Assembly (NCBI RefSeq): GCF_937468385.1
Contig: NZ_CALBWS010000014.1
Location: 1-64,000 of the forward strand
Source of the DNA: Neobacillus rhizosphaerae
Lineage (GTDB): Bacteria > Bacillota > Bacilli > Bacillales > Cytobacillaceae
Reading direction: 5' to 3'
DNA length: 64,000 nt
Under the pieces are notes generated by a model. It saw only the letters and a list, made by a program, of their open reading frames with translations, searched no databases and was not told where the DNA came from. This document shows, piece by piece, positions 24,705-34,118 of this stretch (position 1 is the first letter of the stretch; every line of letters begins with the position of its first letter). Made by a program: the position numbers and the translations under genes.

Positions 24705-26082
24705 AAAGGGTCCCTTCTGTTTTGTTCTTTAGTCGAAGGGCAGTAAAATTCTGCACTCGAACGATCACTCCGGTAATCAAAATGGCAATGAATACTGGAA
24801 GCAGCCATCCAAGCCCATCATTATAAAGTGGCAATGTTTTTTCATAAAATGAAATAATCGATTTTAACCACCCAAAATATTCGATTTCAAGCAGCTGGCA
24901 GAATGTTTTTAAGCTATCGATCAAACTAATCATAAATGTAACTGTGGTAGCTGCTGCGTATACGAACCGCGAATGTTTAAATAGCTTTGATAAAAATGTC
25001 AGCAGCATTAATGCGACCGCCAATGGATATAACAACATTAACACTGGAATCGAGAAATGAATGATGTTCGATAATCCAAAGTTCGCAACAACGAAGGATA
25101 CAAGTGAAAAGAAAACAACCCACATATTGTAACTTAATTTAGGAAATAGAGTATGGAAGTATTCTCCGCAGGCTGTCATCAATCCGATACTCGTCGTCAA
25201 ACAGGCAAGGATGATAATAATCGATAACATAACTGTTCCTAGCGATCCAAAATAATAAGATGCTGCCTTTCCGAGGACTTGTCCTCCTGTATCAAACAGA
25301 CCGAAAGCTTCTGTGCTCGTTGCCCCTAAGTAGGCAATACCTACATAGATGATTCCTAGAAAAATAATTGCGACAATTCCGGATTTAGCCGATGCCGAAA
25401 GGATTCCGCGAGTAGATGTTACACCCATCGAACGAATCACATTGATGACAATAATCCCAAATACAAGTGACGCGAGCGCGTCCATCGTATTATAGCCTTC
25501 AAGTAAGCCCTTCATGAACGCACCGTTTGCATAAGACTCTTGTGGTGCTCCAATTGAGCCGAGTGGTTTTACAATTACCATGACTAATAAAACAAGAATT
25601 AGAATGATAATTCCAGGAGAAAGTATTTTTCCTACATTGTCAACGATCTTTGCTGGATTTAAAGAAAACCACAATGTGACGATAAAGAAAACACATGTGA
25701 AAAGAATTAATCCAACTTGTCCAAAGCCATCACCAACAAACGGTGCAATCCCGATATCATAGGCAACAGCTCCCGTTCTAGGTGCAGCAAAAAATGGTCC
25801 AATCGTTAAATAAAGCAATGAGGTAAAAATCATCCCATAGAGAGGATGAATCCGGCCTGCAAGCTCTTGTAAGTTTTTACTCCCAGAAAAACCCATTGCC
25901 AAAATCCCAAGGAATGGCAGACCGATTCCAGTTATCAAGAATCCTCCAACCGCCATCCAAATGTTTGATCCTGCTTTTTGCCCAAGTCCTGCAGGAAAAA
26001 TTAAGTTCCCTGCACCAAAAAATAAAGCAAACAACATAACTCCTATAATGAAATACCTTGAGAAAGGTAATTTATTTTGCAT
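24703..26082 (-). CDS. brnQ: Branched-chain amino acid carrier BrnQ
   Basis: The 459-aa LIVCS-family transporter imports leucine, isoleucine and valine with sodium or protons. About 12 membrane helices are seen, with the family opening ALFFGAGNLIFPAGLG (residues 18-33) and a later STRGILSASAKSGIVA. The length fits. The start ATG 26082 follows GGGTGGGG. No T-box or other leader was recognised upstream in 26083-26340. It is not adjacent to the leucine-dehydrogenase cluster, so it is probably a general branched-chain uptake gene. Confidence 0.93.
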   Translation of the reverse strand: MQNKLPFSRYFIIGVMLFALFFGAGNLIFPAGLGQKAGSNIWMAVGGFLITGIGLPFLGILAMGFSGSKNLQELAGRIHPLYGMIFTSLLYLTIGPFFAAPRTGAVAYDIGIAPFVGDGFGQVGLILFTCVFFIVTLWFSLNPAKIVDNVGKILSPGIIILILVLLVMVIVKPLGSIGAPQESYANGAFMKGLLEGYNTMDALASLVFGIIVINVIRSMGVTSTRGILSASAKSGIVAIIFLGIIYVGIAYLGATSTEAFGLFDTGGQVLGKAASYYFGSLGTVMLSIIIILACLTTSIGLMTACGEYFHTLFPKLSYNMWVVFFSLVSFVVANFGLSNIIHFSIPVLMLLYPLAVALMLLTFLSKLFKHSRFVYAAATTVTFMISLIDSLKTFCQLLEIEYFGWLKSIISFYEKTLPLYNDGLGWLLPVFIAILITGVIVRVQNFTALRLKNKTEGTL

Positions 26083-26340
26083 ATAATCTGCCCCACCCTG
26101 ATGTAAAATTTCTGATAGTAGAAATGTACCATCCTTAATTGAACTTTTCCGTGATTAATAATACTATTCTAACGAAAGAAATTCAACCTATTTTGGGGAT
26201 TATTTCGACAATTTCGAAATGACAGATTTTTACTGTTATTTTAAAGAAAAACAAGGATTATCATAAATGCGCAAGAAAATGTAATTATAATCTATTTTCC
26301 CTTTAATGCTATACCAAAAATGAGTAACCTTTTCATACAT

Positions 26341-26388
26341 AAAAAAGTGCCAGGCACCATCCCATTTTTTGAATGGTATCCTGACACT
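26341..26388 (-). terminator. Terminator with GTGCCAGGCACC repeat arms
   Basis: GTGTCAGGATACCAT pairs imperfectly with ATGGTGCCTGGCAC and is followed by TTTTTT on the minus strand. It lies about 100 bp past the stop of the 210-aa membrane-protein gene and belongs to the dispersed GGTGTCAGGCACC hairpin family. Confidence 0.7.
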
Positions 26389-26489
26389 ATATTAACAGCG
26401 AAACCCTCTCTTTTTTAGTCTTCAAAATCAGCCAATTCATTGACTAACAGGAGGGTATCAGGTAAATATTTTTACTGATACAATATCCA

Positions 26490-27122
26490 TTATTCACCTC
26501 GATTTGGCGAGTTTTGTTTAAATTTAACCTCTTTCAGGTGAAGCAATCCATTAATATGTTCAAACTGTTCAACATTCTTTACAACTATGAATGGAGGATC
26601 GAAAATCGTCCTTTTCAGTCTAAATGTCAACTTAAAGGCATTGTTCACTTTTTCATCAAGACCATACAAAGCATGCCAGCGAACGATTTGTTCTGTCTCA
26701 TAATGCTTAATTTGATTGTATGAAACCAATTTCCCATTAAGAATAATCCCTTTAGGTAAAATAAAGAGGTTGCCTCGATGGCGAACTGAGTTCATGATAA
26801 TGAAAAACAAATAAGCCAAACTGAAATAAGACGATCCTAACCAATCAGTAGTTAAGACCATCACTAAAAGGACAGCTAGGAAACAAATGGCGGCAATAGT
26901 GCCCCATTTAACATATCGGTAGGACTTTGTTTTTTTTGTTATTGGCTCCATCTGTTTCCATTCATTTGGAATGATAATGCCATCAAACTCACTTTCAGTT
27001 ATAGGATAAAGTGCAGCCTTTGAGGCATCAGCAGCCATTTTCAAATTTACTAGATTTCGAATTAAATAGTAGTTTCCAATGATAAACAGTACAGTAAAAA
27101 AGACCGTTACAAGAATCGTCAA
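26490..27122 (-). CDS. Hypothetical membrane protein (210 aa)
   Basis: The protein has an N-terminal membrane helix (about residues 3-20), then two more in the middle (about 72-108), followed by a soluble C-terminal domain. That domain contains LFILPKGIILNGKLVSYNQI and FDPPFIVVKN, which looks like a small PH- or YcxB-like beta domain. I do not recognise a specific family. The start is TTG 27122 after AAAGGAATGA. Its upstream region is immediately occupied by copy B of the 192-bp repeat, so its promoter may lie within or beyond the repeat. Confidence 0.6.
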   Translation of the reverse strand: MTILVTVFFTVLFIIGNYYLIRNLVNLKMAADASKAALYPITESEFDGIIIPNEWKQMEPITKKTKSYRYVKWGTIAAICFLAVLLVMVLTTDWLGSSYFSLAYLFFIIMNSVRHRGNLFILPKGIILNGKLVSYNQIKHYETEQIVRWHALYGLDEKVNNAFKLTFRLKRTIFDPPFIVVKNVEQFEHINGLLHLKEVKFKQNSPNRGE

Positions 27123-27138
27123 TCATTCCTTTCCTTCA

Positions 27139-27330
27139 TTTTCAGTGGAAAAGGGGCGGAGCGCCGCAAAAATGAATCACTTTAACCAGTTAAAGTGAAA
27201 TACCCATTTCACTAGACGAAAGCTGTGAAGTCTAGCTCTGCTCTCACCGCTTTTATTAGGTGACTACGGTTTGTTCTCTAAATTTATTTTCAGGGTAGGG
27301 TTGGGAGTTGAGGCTCATGATAGTTTTTTT
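27139..27330 (-). repeat. 192-bp structured repeat element, copy B
   Basis: This is the reverse complement of 16539-16730 at about 90% identity; differences include CTACCCTG for CAACCATG and GCGGCGC for GTGGCGC. The CTAGAC/GTCTAG and GTGAAAT/ATTTCAC hairpins are fully conserved. The two copies lie about 10.4 kb apart in opposite orientation. Nothing else is seen in 27331-27500. Confidence 0.7.
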
Positions 27331-27500
27331 AACATCATAGCAGCCAATTCATCTTATCCCTTTATTTTCAGCTCGCTTTAGGTTTTCAGTTATGCTGGAC
27401 AAAGATCATGCAAAAACATTAAAAAATATTAGCAAATTATCATTGCGGCGGTTGTTCCCAGAATGATCTTTTTCACTTTGCGAATACTCCCTCTTTTATC

Positions 27501-27551
27501 GGTGCCTGACACCCGCTGAGCTAACTCTTCGTACTGGGTGTCAGGCACCAA
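27501..27551. terminator. Perfect 14-bp inverted repeat (GGTGCCTGACACCC)
   Basis: GGTGCCTGACACCC and GGGTGTCAGGCACC flank a 22-nt loop directly after the pentapeptide-repeat gene. It acts as a terminator-like hairpin and is a member of the dispersed GGTGTCAGGCACC family. Confidence 0.65.
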
Positions 27552-27557
27552 CTTTTC

Positions 27558-28193
27558 TTAATCTTTAATAATCAAACCCATTAGTGTAGCAAATTGAATA
27601 GCTTGATAGGATGATACTTTGCATCCTTTTAAATCATCGATCGAAACCGTTAATGTATCAAAAGTAGAAGAACTAATATCTATGCCCTTTAGTGATGTTT
27701 GATCAAAGTTTGCTCCATCGAGATTACAAACCTGAAATTCAACGCTTTTCAGTTTACAGTCATAAAAATCTGTACTTTTTAATGCAGAATCTTTAAATTT
27801 TACTTTTTCTAGCTTTGAATTTCCGAATGCCGACAAGTTTAATACAGAATCTTCAAATTGTACATTTCCAAAACGTGATTCAGTAAAATCCACACCTACT
27901 AATTTACTGTTTTTAAATACAACCCTGTGAATCGAAGACTTGCTCAAATTGGCATTAGATAGATCGCAGTTTTCAAACCAGACATCTGTTATGTCAATGC
28001 CTTTAAAATCGGTATGATTGAATCGGCAATTCTTAATTACCATATTCGATAATCGCACTCTGCCAACCTTTTCATTTTCAAAAACAGAATCAATGACCTG
28101 ACACATTTCTAGTTCTGGATCTTCTTCGTAAAAAATATCCTGGAAATTCCTTGTAGGTAATTCAGCTGAAATTTTTGGTAAATCAATTTTCAT
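27558..28193 (-). CDS. Pentapeptide-repeat protein
   Basis: The 211-aa protein shows a run of about 18 A(D/N)LxX-type repeats from roughly residue 45 to 180, for example NCDLSNANLSKSSI, VDFTESRFGNVQF and NLDGANFDQTSLKG. They predict a right-handed quadrilateral beta-helix. The C-terminal cap VSSYQAIQFATLMGLIIKD is common in Bacillus members. Some relatives mimic DNA and protect gyrase from quinolones, but most have no known function and no resistance role can be inferred here. ATG 28193 follows AGAGG. It is monocistronic. Confidence 0.88.
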   Translation of the reverse strand: MKIDLPKISAELPTRNFQDIFYEEDPELEMCQVIDSVFENEKVGRVRLSNMVIKNCRFNHTDFKGIDITDVWFENCDLSNANLSKSSIHRVVFKNSKLVGVDFTESRFGNVQFEDSVLNLSAFGNSKLEKVKFKDSALKSTDFYDCKLKSVEFQVCNLDGANFDQTSLKGIDISSSTFDTLTVSIDDLKGCKVSSYQAIQFATLMGLIIKD

Positions 28194-28446
28194 ACGTAAG
28201 CCTCTTTCGTCAAATAATTTAGTTGAATACCCTTATTGTACAGATATTAGTAAAATAAAACAGCAAGACATTTGTTACATCGAAAAATTGAAATTACATT
28301 CAGTTTAGAGAATGGTAGGGCATGGGATCTTTCGGAGAGGTTCTGGGTAAGTCATTTGAGGAGAATATTGAAAAACTAAAAAATCAACGTTTATTTAAAA
28401 ATCCTTTACATATCGGCACTCGCTAAAGTTAAGTTATCCAAACGAA

Positions 28447-28488
28447 AAGGGGTAGTTCCCGCTCCAAAAAGTTGCGGAACTGCCCCTT
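28447..28488. terminator. Hairpin AAGGGG-AGTTCC / GGAACT-CCCCTT
   Basis: AAGGGGTAGTTCC pairs with GGAACTGCCCCTT (one G-T pair) around a 16-nt loop. It lies about 100 bp past the stop of the 45-aa gene (minus). The right arm and following bases recur at 29306-29362. No gene was found in 28194-28446. Confidence 0.55.
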
Positions 28489-28531
28489 GATTTATTGCGT
28501 TTGAAATGAAAATGATGCAACAGAACGAACC
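28475..28531. repeat. Short dispersed repeat, copy 1
   Basis: GGAACTGCCCCTT followed by TTTGAAATGAAAATGATGCA and AGAAC recurs in the same order and orientation at 29306-29362. Both copies are intergenic. Confidence 0.6.
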
Positions 28532-28585
28532 ATCTTTCTATGTATGATAACAAAAAAGATAGTTTTTCAAGTTCGAGGTTTTATC

Positions 28586-28723
28586 TTATTGCTTTTTTAT
28601 CGGGGTGACCACGGAAAATAAACTTTCGGTTGGATCAGATACATTAAATTCAATGATCTTATATCCATTTTCTCCATCTTTGAACTCGTTTTTCCTTGCT
28701 GTTATTAATTGATTGTTATTCAT
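28586..28723 (-). CDS. Small hypothetical protein (45 aa)
   Basis: An ATG-to-TAA frame of 45 codons with a GGGAGGAAG ribosome binding site 8-9 nt upstream. The product begins MNNNQLITARKNEFKDGENG and ends VVTPIKKQ. It has no membrane segment or known motif. Its function is unknown, and the start signal is the main support. Confidence 0.45.
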   Translation of the reverse strand: MNNNQLITARKNEFKDGENGYKIIEFNVSDPTESLFSVVTPIKKQ

Positions 28724-28951
28724 TATTTTTTACTTCCTCCCTAACATTTCTCACACAGAAGTTACTATATGACGGAGAATCAAATTTGTGCATGATTTTT
28801 AAAAAAATTTATCATATATTTTTATTTTTGGTTATAAAACCTAATAAAAACGGCTGTCGACTTAGTCGACAGCCTGAAAATTTCTTTCTACCGTAGCTTC
28901 ATTGAACATACGTGTATGATGTTTTTTTGATATGTCAAAAAATGCTGAGCC

Positions 28952-29254
28952 TTATAATTTACTTTGTACTGCTCTTAGCTTTCGCTCCATTGAATGTTCC
29001 TTATCCCGCCGGTCATCAATTCGGATATTGGTGCAAACTCTTTGGACACCTTTTTGAAACGGCACCTCATGAATCTCTTGGACAATGTGTAGCAATAGCT
29101 TTAGATCGCCTTCAATTAGAGTGCTCATCGGTGTTAATTGAAACTTAATTTGCCCTTCATATTGGTGTAGGACTTTATGAATTTCGGCAACATATTCGCT
29201 AACACTGGAAGTAGCTGTTCCTACCGGAATGATTGTAATATCGATAATAGCCAT
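28952..29254 (-). CDS. MTH1187-family thiamine-binding protein
   Basis: The 100-aa ferredoxin-like protein opens MAIIDITIIPVGTATSSVSEY and has FQLTPMSTLIEGDLKLLL and a C-terminal RIDDRRDKEHSMERKL, all typical of the MTH1187/YkoF-like family. Members form tetramers and bind thiamine or its phosphates in the cytoplasm; the physiological role is poorly defined. ATG 29254 follows AGGAGGAA. No THI-box (TPP riboswitch) was recognised upstream. It is monocistronic between two copies of a short repeat. Confidence 0.85.
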   Translation of the reverse strand: MAIIDITIIPVGTATSSVSEYVAEIHKVLHQYEGQIKFQLTPMSTLIEGDLKLLLHIVQEIHEVPFQKGVQRVCTNIRIDDRRDKEHSMERKLRAVQSKL

Positions 29255-29305
29255 ATTTATTCCTCCTATTTTTCCATTCTCTTTAAATGATTACAACAGA
29301 AAATG

Positions 29306-29362
29306 GAACTGTCCCCTTCATTATCTCTTTGAAATGAAAATGATGCAAAAGAACCGTCCCGA
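29306..29362. repeat. Short dispersed repeat, copy 2
   Basis: It matches 28475-28531: GGAACTGTCCCCTT, then TTTGAAATGAAAATGATGCA and AGAACCGTCCC. The trailing ACCGTCCC motif also appears near 15460. Confidence 0.6.
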
Positions 29363-29370
29363 CGCTTCAA

Positions 29371-30840
29371 TCATGTACCGCAAAAAGTTCGGTATGGAAG
29401 GTTTGATGGCGCAGGCAATGTGCAGTAATCCTTCTTTTCTGGGGAATCCGCATAGGGCTTCGACAGAACATCCAATAGCCGTTCCATGACACTGTAATCT
29501 TCTTGTTCCACTGCGGCTTCAAGCGACTCTTCGACCCGATGGTTCCGTGGGATCACCGCAGGATTACTGTTTTGCATCAACTGCTGCGAGGATGCCTTCG
29601 ATTCCTCCTGCCTTTCAAGTCTCGCCTGCCATAGCTCATGCCACTGTGTAAATTCTGGCGTACCATAAAGAACCGTTTCCTCTAGTGTATCAAAAGTTAA
29701 GGCACGGAAGGTATTGGTATAATCGGCACGATACTTCTGCATCATATTGAGGAGACCTTCAACTAGAGATTCATCCTCTTTCTCTTCATTAAATATTCCC
29801 AGTTTTGCTCTCATTCCCTCTAGCCAATTAGATTGATATAACTCCATATAATTTGAAATCGCATCCTGAGCAAGTTTAACAGCCTGCTCTTGATAATCAT
29901 GCAGCAGCGGCAGTAGGGTTTCAGCAAAGCGCGCCAGATTCCACCCGGCAATATAAGGCTGATTGCCATAGGCATAGCGGCCTTGCCTGTCAATCGAACT
30001 GAATACCGTTTCCGGGTCATAATGATCCATGAAAGCGCAAGGACCATAATCGATGGTTTCTCCGCTAATGGTCATATTATCGGTGTTCATCACTCCGTGG
30101 ATAAAGCCAACCAGTTGCCATTTGGCAATCAGTGCGGCCTGACGCTTGATCACTTCCTGAAGCAGCGAAAGGTATTGATTTTCACCCGCTTCAACGTCTG
30201 GATAATGACGCTTTAGTGTATAATCAGCTAGGATCTGAAGTTCCTCCACTGTGCCCCATTTTGCAACGTATTGGAAGGTTCCGACCCGCAGATGACTAGC
30301 AGCCACTCGGGTGAGAATGGCACCAGGCAGTTCGGTTTCGCGGATGATGGACTCACCGGTGGTCACCACCGCTAGACTGCGGGTGGTAGGAATACCAAGT
30401 GCATGCATCGCTTCACTAATAATGTATTCGCGCAGCATCGGTCCAAGGGCTGCTCGACCATCGCCCCCACGAGAGTATGGCGTTCTCCCTGGTCCCTTGA
30501 GCTGAATATCAACCCGCTCACCTCGGGGAGTGGTCTGCTCCCCTAGTAGCACAGCCCGACCATCTCCTAACATTGTGAAATGTCCAAATTGATGACCCGC
30601 ATATGCTTGAGCAAGCGGCATAGCCTCGTCAGGAATCCGGTTGCCAGCAAGCACCGCTATGCCAGCTTCGCTTTGCAGTGCTTCAACGTTCAACCCCAGG
30701 GATGTCGCCAACGGTACATTGAGTATGATCAGATTCGGTAAGCGAACAGGGGTTGGGTTGTGCCTGGTAAAAAATGCTTTCGGCAGACGAGCGTAACTGT
30801 TGTCAAAGTTCCATCCTGTTTCTTTTATGTCTTTTATCAT
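29371..30840 (-). CDS. selO: Protein adenylyltransferase SelO (YdiU)
   Basis: The 489-aa pseudokinase-fold enzyme transfers AMP from ATP to Ser/Thr/Tyr of target proteins, linked to redox stress. Motifs are [31 protein letters not shown] (ATP loop), [19 protein letters not shown] (catalytic/metal loop with NTDN) and the C-terminal RTFCGT. The Cys third from the end occupies the position of selenocysteine in animal SelO. The length matches bacterial YdiU. ATG 30840 follows AAAGGAGA. GC content is visibly higher than in the neighbours, which may reflect a different origin. Confidence 0.93.
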   Translation of the reverse strand: MIKDIKETGWNFDNSYARLPKAFFTRHNPTPVRLPNLIILNVPLATSLGLNVEALQSEAGIAVLAGNRIPDEAMPLAQAYAGHQFGHFTMLGDGRAVLLGEQTTPRGERVDIQLKGPGRTPYSRGGDGRAALGPMLREYIISEAMHALGIPTTRSLAVVTTGESIIRETELPGAILTRVAASHLRVGTFQYVAKWGTVEELQILADYTLKRHYPDVEAGENQYLSLLQEVIKRQAALIAKWQLVGFIHGVMNTDNMTISGETIDYGPCAFMDHYDPETVFSSIDRQGRYAYGNQPYIAGWNLARFAETLLPLLHDYQEQAVKLAQDAISNYMELYQSNWLEGMRAKLGIFNEEKEDESLVEGLLNMMQKYRADYTNTFRALTFDTLEETVLYGTPEFTQWHELWQARLERQEESKASSQQLMQNSNPAVIPRNHRVEESLEAAVEQEDYSVMERLLDVLSKPYADSPEKKDYCTLPAPSNLPYRTFCGT

Positions 30841-31246
30841 CGGATCTCCTTTTCTTCTTAAGTCTTTATGTATCCTAGTTTTTTCTTATTCATAAAATAA
30901 AAATCATAAACATTTCATGATGTTTTTAGTAATTAACTTTCCAAATCAACACAAGGTATCTCCTTTTAGTGTCTTCTATTACAATTTATTATATCCTTTC
31001 CACCCATAAATGGCGTCCTTTATATATTTTTAAAATTTACTGTTCCTCCAACCTTTTATATTCCAATTTTAATCGCAAAGACTGGAGTTTGTTGAGTATA
31101 GCAAGACTTAAATCTACAAAGAAAAAAAGCACTGTCAGTAATAATAAAATAATAAAATTACACACTTTGAAGGCAGTCAAAATTTTTAATTTTAGTACTT
31201 GGTCTAAATCTAACTAGAATCATATATTTTATAGGGAGGATCCATT
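30841..31246. other. AT-rich intergenic region
   Basis: No supported gene is seen. An 82-codon plus frame at 30969-31217 has no ribosome binding site and atypical composition. A GGGAGGATCC ribosome-binding sequence near 31235 belongs to the following leader peptide. Confidence 0.4.
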
Positions 31247-31282
31247 TTGAGCACTTTTTGTAACACATACCAATTGAAATAG
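31247..31282 (+). CDS. Possible 11-aa leader peptide
   Basis: TTG 31247 follows GGGAGGATCCATT and gives STFCNTYQLK after the initiator, then TAG. The stop lies just before the AGGTGAGG ribosome binding site of the next gene, so translational coupling is possible. It is very short; support is only the ribosome binding site and the spacing. Confidence 0.25.
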   Translation: MSTFCNTYQLK

Positions 31283-31293
31283 GTGAGGACAAA

Positions 31294-31512
31294 ATGTTTG
31301 CTGTTCATTTTTTCGAAAACAAAAACCTTTTATTAACTCAGCTGCTTAAACGAGTCCCTTCTGTAGGTGAAGATTTAACCATTAAAGGTCGTAAAGGAAA
31401 AGTTGCAAGTGTTATCAGTATGGATGAAAAAAATATCCATGTACAAGTTATCATAGAAAACGTTAAGAAAAATAAACTTATTGTGGATAATTCAAAAAAG
31501 AAAAAAAGGTAA
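31294..31512 (+). CDS. Small conserved hypothetical protein (72 aa)
   Basis: ATG 31294 follows AGGTGAGG. The basic protein begins MFAVHFFENKNLLLTQLLKR, continues VPSVGEDLTIKGRKGKVASV (KOW/SH3-like beta segment) and ends with a Lys/Arg tail. The GRKGKV segment suggests a small nucleic-acid-binding beta barrel, but the family is not assigned. It is followed by an imperfect hairpin at 31648-31689. Similar small proteins are common in Bacillaceae. Confidence 0.65.
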   Translation: MFAVHFFENKNLLLTQLLKRVPSVGEDLTIKGRKGKVASVISMDEKNIHVQVIIENVKKNKLIVDNSKKKKR

Positions 31513-31647
31513 ATAATATTTGTCTACTCCCTCCTTAAGGGATAATAGTGCTATTCAAAAAATCAAGAAGGAAGTCAATACCAATTATGCTTTGAAAAGT
31601 CGTTTGTAATGATATTAAGGTTAGGTTGAGTAAACATATGAAAACAA

Positions 31648-31689
31648 AAAGAACGCACATGTTAGATATGTCTAATATGTACGTTCTTT
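31648..31689. terminator. Imperfect hairpin terminator
   Basis: AAAGAACG, ACAT and TTAGA pair with TCTAA, ATGT and CGTTCTTT around a TATG loop. It probably serves the 72-aa gene on the plus strand and/or the flavoenzyme transcript from the right. Confidence 0.55.
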
Positions 31690-31860
31690 GCTGACACTCA
31701 AAGTTCATTGAGTGCCATAATTATTACTATATGTGACAAAAACGATTTGTCCTGTTTATTGGGATGTTATTCGCAATTTTCCACTTCCAAAGTGAACAAC
31801 TGTATTCTTTCTCTGCTTCCTTAACCTATCGATTAAAGAGGAATCGTCCCCTTACTTATA

Positions 31861-33840
31861 TCAGATAGTTTCCACCAACTCTTCCACTGCATCTTTTTTT
31901 AACACAAGAGATTCAATAACAAATGCCTTTTCAAATCCATCTTTTATCGCATTCGTAATCGAACCTGGATTGTTAGCGTCGCCTATTACATAGACATTAT
32001 GAAAATGTTTGCGATAGGACTCTTCTAATGGATTATAGGCCTCCGTCCCCATGGATAACACAACATGATCCACTTCCAATTCCAATTGAAGTGCTGATAA
32101 TTCATCCTCGACAATGATGGAATTTGCAAGGATTTTAGCTACTTTTTGACCTTCGAAAATCTCGACATTTGCCTTTTTCAAACGATTTAGGAGCATCAAT
32201 CTTGTGGGGGCTGAGACTTTTTCACCAGTGGTAGTAGGGATGTCAACCAATGTCACGTTGTTCCCCATTGCAGCAAGCTGTCTGGTTACACTATAACAAA
32301 CCATCCCACTTCCGATTACTGCGATTCTTTTATTCCTAAATGCTTTTCGTTCCAAAAGAACATCTTCATAATCACACACATTTGTAAGGTCATTTCCCTC
32401 TATATCCGGAATAATGGGTTTAGCACCAGTTGCTAAGAAAACAGCATATGGCTCTAAAGATTTAATCATTTCTACTGAAGCCTCTGTATTAAGGCGTACA
32501 TCAACATGTAATCGTTCCATTTCATTGCGATGATAATCAATCATCCAATTCATTTTCTCTTTTGGTATTGGTGAAGTCACTAGGTTCAATTGTCCACCAA
32601 GTTTATTGTCCTTCTCAAATATGGTGACATCATATCCCTTTAATGAAAGTACTCTTGCCGCTTCCATTCCGCCAGGTCCACCGCCAACGACAGCTACATT
32701 CCGCTTTTCCCCTATCGGTTTGATTTCATTAAACTCTAGTTCTCTTCCTGCTCTAACGTTGACTGAACACTGAACATGAGCAAGGGATCTTGTACAATGG
32801 AGACAACAAATACACTTGCGAATCTCTTTTTCGCGGCCTTCCAATGTTTTCTTTGCCCATTCAGGATCTGCGATATGCCCTCGTCCTAAAGCAATAAAGT
32901 CGGCTCTTCCCTTTGATAAAATGTTTTCGGCAAATTCTGGTTCTCGAATCACCCCAACAGTTATCACTGGGATATTCACTTCTTTTTTAATTTCCTCTGC
33001 AAGGTAAACTCTCCAGCCTTGTTCGAATAACATAGATTCTATTATTTTATCCATAGAATTATAGTTTCCTGCACTAGCATGTAGTCCATCTACTCCTATT
33101 TTTTCTAAATATCGACTAATTTCCTTGCTCAATTTTACATCCTGTCCACCTTCATCAAACTCATCCACACTTAGTCGTACCGTTACGGGGTAATCTTCAC
33201 CACATTTTTCCTTAATACCAACAACAATTTCCTCTAAAAATCGCATTCTATTTTCAAAGCTGCCACCATATTCATCGGTACGGACATTGGTATTAGGGCT
33301 TAGAAACTGGTTAATTAAGTAGCCGTGCGCACCATGAAGTTCCACTCCATCAATGCCTGAGATTTTACATCTGAATGCACCCATTACAAACTTATTCACT
33401 AAATCTTTCACTTCTGCCGTCGTTAATTCCCTTGGTTCTTCTCCAACTGCAGCACAAGTTACCGGACTCGGAGCTACAATTTGTTTTCCACCGGTGAGCT
33501 GCGAATTTGATTCTCGTCCTGCATGATGAAGCTGAACAAATATTTTTGCATCATATTTATGTACAGCATTAGCTAATCGATGAATCCCTGGTATGAAACG
33601 ACCTTCATCTATTCTTAGTTGATTCATCGTCCCTTTCCCTAATTCATATTCGATAGATGTAAATTCAACAATAATTAACCCAGTTCCGCCTCTAGCTCTT
33701 TCTTCATAATAAGCAATTTGATGGTCTGTGATCTCACCATTAGGACCTGCCAAGTTGGTTCCCATTGCAGGCATAACAATTCGATTCTTCAAAACCAAAT
33801 TCCCAATTCTTCCGTTTTCAAATAAATGATTGTACTTCAT
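31861..33840 (-). CDS. NADH:flavin oxidoreductase / 2,4-dienoyl-CoA reductase-like
   Basis: The 659-aa protein has an N-terminal Old-Yellow-Enzyme TIM barrel (about 1-350; VELHGAHGYLINQFLSPNTN carries the active-site His region). It then has a [4Fe-4S] cysteine cluster, CICCLHC and VQCSVN, and a C-terminal FAD/NAD(P) module with GGGPGGMEAARVL and GSGMVCYSVTRQLA. This is the architecture of FadH, BaiCD and trimethylamine dehydrogenase relatives, which reduce enoate or dienoyl-CoA double bonds. The substrate is unknown. ATG 33840 follows AAGGAGGAG. It is monocistronic. Confidence 0.88.
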   Translation of the reverse strand: MKYNHLFENGRIGNLVLKNRIVMPAMGTNLAGPNGEITDHQIAYYEERARGGTGLIIVEFTSIEYELGKGTMNQLRIDEGRFIPGIHRLANAVHKYDAKIFVQLHHAGRESNSQLTGGKQIVAPSPVTCAAVGEEPRELTTAEVKDLVNKFVMGAFRCKISGIDGVELHGAHGYLINQFLSPNTNVRTDEYGGSFENRMRFLEEIVVGIKEKCGEDYPVTVRLSVDEFDEGGQDVKLSKEISRYLEKIGVDGLHASAGNYNSMDKIIESMLFEQGWRVYLAEEIKKEVNIPVITVGVIREPEFAENILSKGRADFIALGRGHIADPEWAKKTLEGREKEIRKCICCLHCTRSLAHVQCSVNVRAGRELEFNEIKPIGEKRNVAVVGGGPGGMEAARVLSLKGYDVTIFEKDNKLGGQLNLVTSPIPKEKMNWMIDYHRNEMERLHVDVRLNTEASVEMIKSLEPYAVFLATGAKPIIPDIEGNDLTNVCDYEDVLLERKAFRNKRIAVIGSGMVCYSVTRQLAAMGNNVTLVDIPTTTGEKVSAPTRLMLLNRLKKANVEIFEGQKVAKILANSIIVEDELSALQLELEVDHVVLSMGTEAYNPLEESYRKHFHNVYVIGDANNPGSITNAIKDGFEKAFVIESLVLKKDAVEELVETI

Positions 33841-34118
33841 TCAAACTCCTCCTTAAAGTTTGTTCAACACTTCACATAAGCTATTTTAAAAAAATATTCC
33901 CAACATAATTATAAACGAACGAATCAGAAATACTGTGAAATTGAAGTGACATTTATTTGCTGAAAAGGTATCAGCCATCAGAGTACCCAATAGTCGCCCA
34001 TTTGCAAGAAGTGCACCTTTTGTCCATTCCTCCCTGATCGTTTATGCCATACATATTTGCTTACCAGACGGAAATAATACGATTGATATTTCAAGGCAAA
34101 AAAGAGGGAGACATTATT

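Noticed and set aside
28264..28440. Plus-strand stretch reading ENGRAWDLSERFW
   Set aside because: Short, frame interrupted soon after, no recognised family; not enough to claim a gene remnant.
30969..31217. 82-codon plus-strand frame upstream of the 72-aa gene
   Set aside because: AT-rich, no ribosome binding site, translation full of Tyr/Ser/Lys without domain features; likely chance.
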